NCBI GenBank assembly: GCA_037783415.1
Contig: JAZGTN010000062.1
Location: forward strand, 535,501-599,500
Reading direction: 5' to 3'
DNA length: 64,000 nt
From: Leptasterias polaris
Lineage: Eukaryota > Echinodermata > Asteroidea > Forcipulatida > Asteriidae
A program made the translations under genes and the position numbers. Under the pieces are notes generated by a model. That model did not search any database. It had not been told where the DNA came from and worked only from the letters and a program-made list of their open reading frames with translations. Positions 36,567 to 45,885 of the stretch are shown one piece after another. Positions within the stretch are counted from its first letter, which is position 1. Each line of letters opens with the position of its first letter.

Positions 36567-39500
36567 CGACGACGACGACAACGACGACGACGACAATCAA
36601 AGTTTGTCCCATAAATACCAATCCTGGTGTCCTAGTAAAACTGCTAAATTCTACAAAACAATTGAACTGTGATTGTGTTTGACTAATTGCACATCATCGG
36701 CATTTGCAGCACAGGGAATTCTTAATCCACTACATCTAACTCCCTAATTATACACATTATAGTCTAAAAGTCGCTTAACTATCAACGGGGAAAGTGTGTT
36801 AATATTTATTGTGTTTATAAATAACAACATTTAAGTTTTACCTGGTTTTGTGATACGAATTAGCTCAGGAAAGCATGCGTCAGTAACATGACCACTGAAT
36901 CCAAAAGCTCCGCACATCAGTATAGCATCGTAGCAATCTGTCGAGAGTTAACTTTTAAAATTAATCTTTAACTCATTTCGACTTACATCTTGTTCAAATC
37001 ACCTGAAACAAAAGGCACACCACAACCTCGAAAACTACAGAGGTCTAGAAATGTCATCTGACGGAGATTATGAGCTAATTTGCTGCAGAATGATGACTCC
37101 CTAAACCCTAAACGTCAGATGATGACATCCTTAGACAACTTATCTCGTGATGACGACATCCTAAAGTAAGATGTCGTCTTCCCAAAGTATTTTATCTAAG
37201 GATGTTGACATCATGAACGTAGGATGTCGGCTTCCCGAGAAGAATCTTCATGGGATAATAATATATTGAAAATGTCGACCGAAGACAGTAGACAGAATCC
37301 TACTTTCAGAATGGCGTCATCCCGAGATAATAATTTATTTCGGGAAGTCGCAAGTTTACGTTTATGGTGTCATCATTATGCAGAAAACTATCTCCGGATC
37401 TCAACAAGTTGGACGCACTTCCAGAGCTCCATTGAAAACAGTCATAATTGTTTCATTGCATGATTTCCACCAAAGCTTATATGTTATTCCTATAATGTCA
37501 TTAGTTTTGATCCTTTATCTCGTATCAGCTTAAATAAATAATGCAGTGAATTATTAAAGAAAAGGAACAGTAACAGCCACTGGAAAAAGCTACATTGTTG
37601 CTTTTCTAAAGTTGTATGTTTGTCTGTCTGTAAACACGACATCTAAACAAACTAAAAATCTACAAAACTTGTTTGAAAGATTAATTGTCAAGGATTCAAT
37701 TTTGAATTTAAATTTAAGGAAGGCCTCAAACACTCATTTCCCTCACCATTTGGAATGCCAGTCTCATGGTCGTCAAGAGTATCACAAATATAGTTAATAT
37801 ACGCCTGGCGTGTCTTGCACTTATCTAACGAACGCCGAGAAGGATCCAATGCGTCGATGCAGGTAAACCACGCACTTTCAACTGCAACGGGGAAAGCAAT
37901 TCCATTCAAATTAAAGTCATATTTTATAATGTCCAAACTGGAGAACTCTCCACACCCTTAAATAAACCATAGCAGTCGGAAAAGCTATTGTTTTGGTCAA
38001 GATTTGTATTTGGGTTTTTCCCCCTATTATTATTCTTATTCTTTGGATCTGACAAAATCCCTTAGGATTTGTACACACATTTTGTTCACTCAAGTCATAC
38101 TATATAGCTTAATACGAAAGAATCAGATCTGATATAATATCGAAGCTTTGGTGTTATTGTAAAAAATAATTAGCTTAAAGAGGAAGGGAAATTACCAAAT
38201 CAATTTTGTGATGTAGGGGCCTACGCATTTTCCAATAGATAGAGACCTCATGTGAGTGGGGAAAAGATTACAAGTCTCTAACCTCACATTAAAATGGTGT
38301 AAATTGCCATTGTATTCGATACCCTTCTAGAATGGTGCACAATTTGTCAACATCCAAAACATCTGATGACATTATTCTGAGAAAAATGGGTCTCTACATT
38401 TTTGTACGGCATCATGGTCTCAGCTATCCGTCGTGCTCAGCTATCCGGATGACCAAATACGGTAACATTACGTCATGCCATGTCTTCGCACAGCAAGCGA
38501 AAGTAGTTTTAGTGCCGTTCTGAGTAGTTACCGTGAAGATAATATCACCCATTGATTCCCTACCATCTGCTCAATTTGAAATGGGTTGTCCCAAGGCCCA
38601 CACACCCATAGGCCACTTGTGCACATTTTCAAACGTCCGAGCACCAATCTTGAAGATATGGACCAACCTCTCGGCAAATACGACCATTTTCAGTCACATT
38701 TAATTTGGGCAAAATGTTTACACTGATACCCCTTTCATCTGGCTCTCATTTCTGTCAAGTATAGACTATTTTGAGGGGCCTACAAAATATTCATGACGCG
38801 GACGCTCCGTTTTCTCCCTTCTTAGTGGGGTGTACCCTTGGAGAAGTTTGTGAGAAGAATAAATATATCCACTATTTAAACAGCGGTATTTAAGGGTCGA
38901 CGGAGGTGCAGAATAGGGTCTTGCATTCCCAATCAAACAGACACTTAGACTTCTAATTTTTTAAATGTATTTATTTGTCATTTTTTTAATGTGTTGTATT
39001 TTTTATTTTGTTTTAGTTTCATATATATATATATAATGTATGTATTAATACCGTTGTATTTTTATTTTATTTGTTTCAATATTCATATTATTCATACTTT
39101 ATCAAAAATTAATTTTTTTTAATTGCAATTTAATTCCATTTTAGTTTAGTTTAATTTGTTTTATATTTCTTTTGCATTTCTATTCGTCGATTAATTAATT
39201 GTTATTGCTTGCTAAACAGTACTTCGTTATATTTTATTGTTTATTGTATTGCAGTACAAAGCAAAGTGAATATCCAGAGTCCATGTCCGAACAACACAAA
39301 CAACATATTTGTGGGAGTAGCAGTCTCTAAGCTCAACCCCTACCGTGAACCATTCATGAACTACGGGATGCCACTGGCGCACCTGCTTTGTTTGGTTTTG
39401 ATACCCAAACTGGCATAAAAGTATACATTCGCAGTACAAACCTATGTGAATGTACAATGCCAATATCGATGTGCAAGGTAGACATTCACTGTACAAACCT

Positions 39501-40996
39501 TTGTGAATGTCAAAAAGATGTCCAATATTGAAAAGGCAACATTGACAATCGCTGTCCAATGTCCAATATCAAACTGACTTTATACTTTCATTAAATTTGT
39601 TAAACTGTTGTACGGATAGGTTTGTGTTTAGTATTGTATACCGAACGATGAGGATTAATTTGTAGTTCCGAATGAAACGTTCCTTTAAAAAAGGGGAAAC
39701 ACGTTGGGATGCAATAATTGTTCGTACGTTTTGTGAAAGTGCATTTTTATCTCAATAAGCTGAGAATGAAACCCCAGGTTAAAAAGCTCGTATTTGGAAA
39801 ATTGTGTTATGAGCAAACGGTTTGCTAGAAAAGTCATCCGGACAATATGGTTGTCACGTGACATATATGCAAACAAACTTTCATCCTATATGCATTTATG
39901 TAAATGTGAAAGTCGAAATGGCTTTTAAAAGACATTAAAAGGCATGGCTAGATAGTGTTTTGTGTTGTAGAGTGTTATATTCCCCAATCTTACCTCAGTT
40001 CCTACCATCCCAGTGCCAGATGCTGCATCTAAGATTCTGGCTGATTTATCATCAATAATATCAGACGCAATGTCTGCCAGTTTCGCTGGGGCAATGTAAT
40101 CATGACTTGTTGAATCCTATAAATAAAATATCATAACCAACATAATTCACACAGTTTGTTTGTAAAGATTGTTCTTAACATGATTTTAACATAATATGAG
40201 GAAATTCTTTGTTGGTTGTTAATGTTATATTTTTTGAAGATATTCCAATACAAATGCGGACATTCTAACAAAAGTTCCAAACTCCCTAATAATGAAAACG
40301 CGGAAATTCACTGTATGAAAAGCTCAATGCATGTTTTGCCTTGTGATTGGTTTAAAAACTTTTAAAAAGCAAAATACAACAAGTTCGAATAAGTAACCTC
40401 TCCCTCTCCTATTTACCTTCTTGCCTCCACTGTATTTTAAAATTGGACGGCACTTCATGCATGCAAAGGGTTAATTTACCGTTTCAGCAAAACTGAACAG
40501 GTAAAAAGGAAATTATAATTATTTGTCGTTCCCTCAAAATATAATAAGTCATTCCCTCGAAACAGTATTTCGTTCACTTAAAATACTATTTCGTTTAAAC
40601 GAAATACTATTCCATTTCCAAATTGCTATTTCCCTTTTCCTTCCCTAAATTGCTATTTTGTCCACCCGAAATCATTTCGTTCCCTCGAAATATTATTTCG
40701 TTTCCTCACCATTTCGAGTCGAACGAAATAGTGTTTCGAGGAAACGAAATAACATTTCGAGTGGATGATAAGCCTATTGTGGGAACAAAATACCTTCCCA
40801 CTTCCCAGTTTTATTTTTGTTTTGTTTTTACCTGTCCCTTTATACTTCCTACATTTGTCTTGCTTACCCTCTCATAGTTGTCTGCCCACTCATCGTAAAC
40901 CTTGGCAAGCTCCTTTCCTCCACCGTGACTAAAAATTGCCTTTTTAAAATAATACCAGTCTTTCACTTCTCCCGAACCGTCCTTTGCCGTTGCCAT
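35820..40996 (-). CDS. METTL27: METTL27-like SAM-dependent methyltransferase (5 coding exons, one frameshift)
   Basis: Class I methyltransferase like the Williams-Beuren region protein METTL27; its substrate is not known. Coding exons: 40996-40868, 40116-39994, 37881-37747, 36937-36842, 36004-35820. A noncoding acceptor at 41013 shows that the first coding exon begins at 41012 and a 5' UTR exon lies upstream. Exon 1 encodes MATAKDGSGEVKDWYY and AKVYDEWADNYER. Exon 2 holds SAM motif I, ILDAASGTGMVGTE (residues 71-84). Exon 3 holds the acidic motif II IDALDPS and NYICDTLDDHETGIP. Exon 4 holds YDAILMCGAFGFSGH and ends at ITKPG. Exon 5 holds GYIMFTMSTQ and ends FVPVLKIT. Exon 3 is 135 nt, whereas joining exons 2 and 4 in frame requires 3n+1. 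The conserved reading switches frame at the AAA at 37865-37867, so one base seems missing. This is either a sequencing error in a homopolymer or a real lesion. With one more base it would be 222 aa, normal for the family. Confidence 0.85.
36038..36597. repeat. (CCACAA)n microsatellite
   Basis: About 560 bp of ACC/ACA hexamers and AAC triplets in the last intron of the METTL27-like gene, itself internally duplicated (aaataaaacgaaaaccacaa at 36033 and 36258). It creates long spurious Val or Cys/Gly frames on the minus strand. Confidence 0.95.
37050..37405. mobile_element. Foldback-like element with GATGTCGTC words
   Basis: 'ctgacggagattatg...ctgcagaatgatgac' on the left is mirrored by 'gtcatcattatgcag...atctccgga' on the right. 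The interior carries repeated palindromic pieces such as gacgacatcctaaagtaaga then tgtcgtc, and aggatgtcggcttcccgag. It lies in intron 3 of the METTL27-like gene. The ends are approximate. Confidence 0.5.
37882..39993. other. Intron 2 of the METTL27-like gene, nothing recognised
   Basis: AT-rich, with a (TA)n tract near 39023-39034. No exon or element was identified. Confidence 0.5.
40500..40795. repeat. Palindromic-word cluster, 'tttcg(..)cgaaat'
   Basis: Repeated atttcgtt, tttcgtttaaacgaaatact, ccctcgaaat and cgaggaaacgaaat, so that each word is followed by its own complement. It lies in intron 1 of the METTL27-like gene and resembles the interior of the foldback elements. No certain terminal repeats were found. 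Confidence 0.55.
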
Positions 40997-41218
40997 GTTG
41001 AGTTGTTTAATCACCTGCAAGGGGAAAGTCAGGCAATATTGACAACTATTTAAAATCGCACCACTTGTGTCGTTCCCGCTACACCATCACATACAACCAA
41101 TGGACTCGGCAGGCCAACATAAAAAGCACGGAGGAATTTTAATGATCGTTATTTATAGGACAGTTAAAATTTTAAAATCACACATTACAGAGACAGTACG
41201 AAACACTGCATGTTATTC

Positions 41219-41425
41219 TTAACAGGGCAGAAGGATAAATGCTTCACAAGCCACGTCCGGAATCACTGGAAACTTTAGTGTTAGCTCGTTGTTGAGATCG
41301 ACCGGTTTAGGCGGTTGGAGATTTTGCATGGCAAGTCGTAAACGATGCACATAGGCATTGGGGTCCAAAGTAGAAATGTCACCGAAGTAGTGTAAAAAAA
41401 ATTCTATGGCGAGCCAAAGTAACAT
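41219..41425 (-). other. Unrecognised coding-like segment, C-terminal part
   Basis: A frame encoding DISTLDPNAYVHRLRLAM followed by a Pro- and Asp-containing stretch and FILLPC before a stop. Composition looks protein-like rather than random, but I recognise no family. It may belong with 42849-42982, from which it is separated by palindromic arrays. It could be part of a broken gene or a transposon protein. Confidence 0.3.
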
Positions 41426-41452
41426 TTATTAGCATGAATAGCAACGTCTTTA

Positions 41453-42850
41453 AAACAATTTAGAGATATCTCTAAAAGATTTAGAGATATCTCTAAATAT
41501 TTAGAGATATCTCCAAATGATTAAAGATATCTCTAAATATTTAGAGATATCTCTAAATAATTAGAGATATCTCTTAATCGTTTGAAAGATCTCTTCATCG
41601 TTTGAAAGACACACTATTTTTCTAACTAAGTGACACACGGAACATCATTTTTGGTCAATGATTTAAAGATATCTTTAAATTATTAAGAGATATCTCGAAT
41701 TCATTTAGGGATATCTCTAAATGTTTTAAAGATATCTTTAAATCATTTAAAGATATCTCTAAATCATTTAGAGATATCTCTAAATGTTGGCATCAACGAT
41801 TGCTTTAAACATACCATGTTATTGCTCACAGCGATGTCTTTTCATAAAACATCTATTGACAACATCGTTGACTTGAATTGCGTGATTTTGTTGGCAACAG
41901 TGCTGACATTAAGTGCAATATTTGGCAAGGTGGATGACTTGAAACTCGTTCGTTTGCAACTTCGATTAAATGGAATGCATTCCGAGAATAACAACATTGA
42001 CCTGAGTGTGCGGCGCTTCCTAATTTGTGAACTTTACAGAGCCGTAACTGATTTAGAGATATCTCTAATTCATTTAGAGATATCTCTTAACTATTTAGAG
42101 ATATCTCTTATTCATTTAGAGATATCTCTAATTCATTAAGAGATATCTCTAATTCATTTAGAGACATCTCTAAATGTTTTAGAGATATCTCTAAAAATTA
42201 ATAGTTTCCGGTTGCGCGTTTATATGCATGGGGTCATGCACACTGAATGCACAGAATGACGGTGGCCTTGAAAAGCCCATAAACTCAACAGGCGTCGTCG
42301 TATTGGGGAGTCACAAAATGTACAATCACGGTAGCACAGTGTCTTTCCCAATCACCGAGCATACCCATAATTCAGGTTCAACCGGAAGCGATTTAGAGAT
42401 ATCTCTAAATGATTTAGAGATATCTCTAAATGAATTAGAGATATCTTTAAATGAATTAGAGATATCTTTAAATGATTTAGAGATATCTCTAAATGAATTA
42501 GAGATATATTCATTTAGAGATATCTCTAATTCATTTAGAGATATCTCTAAATCATTTAAAGATATCTCTAAATCGGTGGTTTCGTCGAATCACAAAATAC
42601 CATGCTCTGCACAATCAAGTAAATGGAGTTGCCATGAGTGGCTTTCAAGTTACCGATGATGACAGTCAAGTATTGCATTTCAACTCAATGCTGATGCCAA
42701 TTACTTTCATATCGTAAGTAATCACAATGTTGTCAATACAAATACCGTATTTTAAGAAGCCCATGTTACCAACATTTTAACAACATGTCAATGCAGTTGC
42801 CAAATAAAATATGGGGTACAGATATCTGTAAATGATTTAGAGATATCATT
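41453..42850. repeat. Multi-array cluster of the palindrome TTTAGAGATATCTCTAAA
   Basis: Five arrays (about 41460-41580, 41660-41786, 42048-42195, 42389-42575, 42825-42850) of the 18-bp self-complementary word TTTAGAGATATCTCTAAA spaced by 0-6 bp. They are separated by 170-260 bp of unique sequence. The inner edges of two arrays carry tttccggttg (42205) and caaccggaag (42380) as inverted marks. Each unit contains an EcoRV-type GATATC core. The repeat peptide DLEISLN seen on the plus strand is an artefact of the word. Confidence 0.85.
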
Positions 42851-42982
42851 GATGCCAAATGCGCTACTTCGGACCGCAGTTGTTGAATCTCGGTTGGTGG
42901 GAGCTTTAGGCTGAGTGCTGCAGCGAGGCTTACGGGTGGCTGCGCCGTTGTGATGGTACTAGTTGTAGCTGGAGTAGACATT
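42849..42982 (-). other. Unrecognised coding-like segment, N-terminal part
   Basis: Starts MSTPATTSTITTAQPP and continues LAAALSLKLPPTEIQQLRSE to HLASM, where a palindromic array begins. It has a Thr/Pro-rich start and a short amphipathic helix. No family is recognised. It may be the first part of the same broken frame as 41219-41425. Confidence 0.3.
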
Positions 42983-43389
42983 GTTAATTCCAAAATTCCA
43001 ATGTCACGTTGTGTGAAGATCACGTCTTGGTCACTAGTTTGGGAGTTAGTTGATGGAATAATGTGGACTCACACAAATACGTACTGATCTTACAATAACT
43101 TGATTAAGAAATGAAATAATTATAGGAGGTAATAGTTTACAAGTGAAAGCATAGAGACATGTGTCTCGCTTGGTGTTTGGAAATAGGGTGACGAAGAAAA
43201 CTAATGAACATTGGTTTGGGGCTTACCATCCAATCTAAAAGCAATCAAGAGCTAGACACAATAAGAATGTTAAGTGGCTTTTTATCTAGGTGACGAAATG
43301 TGGTAGGAAGGAGAAAGTAAACTTTAAGTCTGCCTTGGAAGGTGAGTAAGTTTGTAAACAATCGATTATGGAGATTGACATAGGGATGC

Positions 43390-43565
43390 CGTGTTCCCAT
43401 TGGACAAAATTAAATCCAATGGGAGCGCATGGTTGGTAAACTTACCTCCCTGTCAACTTACCGCAACCGTGATGTAAACAGGTCGAAAGAGGTTGCAGAA
43501 GACTTCCGCGCAGCCACGGTAACTTATCAGGGCCGTTAAAAAGTCCAATGGGAACAGCTCCTTGC
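43390..43565. repeat. Hairpin element bounded by tgttcccattggac
   Basis: 'gtgttcccattggac' at the left and 'gtccaatgggaaca' at the right form inverted ends. 'taccgcaaccg' and 'taccgcgacca' repeat within or just beyond. Probably a short MITE. Confidence 0.5.
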
Positions 43566-44345
43566 TGTAAACCTACCGCGACCACTGTGTAAAACGCTAT
43601 GCAAACAACACCACTTCTTGTATACGCCACAACACAGAGGGCGCGTGAAAGTAGTATGGTTCCCTGTCTCATTTGCACTGATGGCTGTACATGTAGCATG
43701 CAATACAAAAACAACGCTCGGCGCTTTTCAGTCTCGTCCACTAAAATTGCTGCAGTTTCGCTACTGTGGTTAGAAACTGGCAGATTTGATCGACTTTGTG
43801 AGGAGTTTAATTGGGCTATGAACGTGAAAATGCTGATGAATTCAGCGCGAGAAAAACTACGTCACAGGCACGTCATATCCTGCACAGGTCAAAGGTGACT
43901 GTGCACAGCGCCCGCGATGTGTGACATTCTGCCAGTTTCGAACAGCGAGTTAACTGTTCCGTCGCGGAATTTAAGTCCGATCCAAAATGAATATCATCAT
44001 GCGTTGCTTCTTTTCCACATTTTTCATTTTAGTCGGCTATGTTCAATCCTACCCTTTCCAAATTACACATCACATTTATGCCCTGGTTAAACTTATAATT
44101 TCATTTTTTAACAGTAGCCTAATCTGATACTATAACTTATTATTATGTGACACCACTTTCGCAAAACAAAGGTTTATCTGTAGGATCTGGGTTTGCCGCC
44201 CACTTATTCATGGAATTTGCCGCCCAGTGATGAAAAGTAGGTCGGAAATTTTTTAAATAAACTTAAAAGATTTATATGGATCAGAAGTGCTTAAAAAGTA
44301 TTATTTTTTTCTAATTTTATGCATAAAGAGGCTTGATTTTTCACC
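43566..44345. other. Intergenic, nothing recognised
   Basis: No supported gene between the METTL27-like and TIMM8 genes in this stretch. Confidence 0.4.
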
Positions 44346-44349
44346 CCTA

Positions 44350-44480
44350 AAACGCCAAAAGCTCAGAGCTCCAGGGGGCTTTGCCCCCTGGACCCCCACC
44401 GGGGCTTCGCCGTAAGGCCGGCCCCTGGACCCCACCCAATACATTGGTTTGAGCCCCCCCCCCCCCCCCCCCAAAAAAAA
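44350..44480. mobile_element. GC-rich transposon end with hairpin and poly(C)
   Basis: A stable stem ccagggggc-tttg-ccccctgg at about 44371-44393, followed by a second cggggcttcgccg stem and a 19-bp poly(C). Such 'ggggcttcgcc' ends are common in invertebrate DNA transposons. The other end was not located. Confidence 0.4.
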
Positions 44481-44518
44481 AGAAAAAACCCAAACATAAT
44501 CCTGGGTGCGCCGTTGTG

Positions 44519-44710
44519 TCCAGTGTGCGCACATATTCGCGAATTGTTTCACGACATTGCATACGTACGTGTGCGCACATATTCGCGAATTGTTTCACGA
44601 CATTGCATACGTGTGCGCACATATTCGCGATTTGTTTCACGACATTGCATACGTGTGCGCACATTATTCGCGAATTGTTTCACGACATTGCATATACGTG
44701 TGCGCACACA
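44519..44710. repeat. 42-bp tandem repeat, four copies
   Basis: Unit: acgtgtgcgcacatattcgc, gaattgtttcacgacattgc, at. It contains the nested palindromes tgtgcgcaca and attcgcgaat. All three plus frames stay open through it, so those reading frames are not genes. Confidence 0.88.
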
Positions 44711-44723
44711 TATGCGATATGCG

Positions 44724-45055
44724 ATGTCCCTTCAGGGCCACCATAATTTATGTCTGGGACTTGACAAATTTACGACCTTAATGCCCACCTAGTCTGTCCC
44801 CACAACTTTAGTATAAATGCCCTTATGTCCCATCTTTAGTTCATTCTTTTCTGTTCTGGACTTATAAACAGACATTCCTGGTTAGCCCAGTGCAAAATCT
44901 CGCACTGTGGCCCAATCCAGTATTCTTCTTCTTTTCCTGCTACTTCTCCTGATCATCTTTAAAGCCCTACAGATCTAAATAAATTATTATCTGTATTCCA
45001 GCCCAAAGATACGAGTTGATTGGAGTTTTATTTATGCTTTGTCGGCCAGCCTACA
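44724..45055 (+). other. Candidate solo LTR
   Basis: Starts TGTCCCTTCAGGG, has a TATA-like tataaatgcc at about 44812, a pyrimidine-rich stretch, aaataaatta at about 44977, and ends ...cggccagcctaca. This order of promoter, polyadenylation signal and TG...CA ends suits an LTR, but no target duplication or second copy was seen. Confidence 0.3.
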
Positions 45056-45885
45056 ATACTATCATAGTGACACACATTTTAAGTGTTACACTACTTTTAA
45101 TTGTCCTTCCAACTCATCTTGTCTAGCTGTTAAGCCAATTAGTTTCAGTGAATGACATAAGATCATAAATGTTTCTGTAATCAAAGATACTGGGTATTTC
45201 CTTGAAGTTGGCACTCTTATTTCTCAATGGTTGTACATTGCCCATTATAACTGAGGGTGGTTTACACCTATGTTTTCGTATAAATTTCTTTACTCCACCA
45301 GCTTTGCCTCGTTACGACGTCACATTATATACCTTTTGGTATGTCAGCATTGTCACTCAAAGTTGGACGTCCATAGCGTGCAGCTCTCCAGCAGAATATC
45401 GGAGAATATCGACTGGAGTGTTTGTTGGCAACAGCTTCCACTTCGTTACTTTAGTCTTAAATGGGACCTAATCGTGAAGGCAGTAGTCTCGCGCAAAGCC
45501 GCTGTCTCGCGAGATAGCCATTTCGCTATCACCGCGACAGACATTTAACGACTTGTCCACAAGTCTAGGTGTGACGCAAAGCGCTTTCACCCTTTTCAAA
45601 AAAGGACTGTGCAAGTTTATTGGTTTTATCAAAAATTTGTGTCATAGGTCAACCACGTGAGCAACTCGTCTCCACTAGTTTCGATCCCATTATTCTAATG
45701 ACACGCGGTGTGCCAGCCGATTATTCACTGCACTCTCTAAGCGAGAATACAAGGTTGAAATTAAGAATACAGAGTTCCGAGAGAGAGAGAGAGAGAGGTT
45801 GCAAATAAAACCGCTACTTCTTGCTAGGCGAGAACATAGAGCAAGGACACAATTTTTAAGGTTTACTCAAAACCTTGTATGCATA

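Noticed and set aside
35944..36621. Long minus-strand frames rich in Val, Cys and Gly
   Set aside because: They are translations of the (CCACAA)n microsatellite; neighbouring frames are open for the same reason.
42228..42659. Plus-strand frame with repeated DLEISLN peptide
   Set aside because: Produced by the palindromic 18-bp word; opposite and shifted frames give similar peptides.
44506..44792. Three overlapping plus frames of His/Arg/Cys-rich repeats
   Set aside because: All arise from the 42-bp tandem repeat, whose length is a multiple of three.
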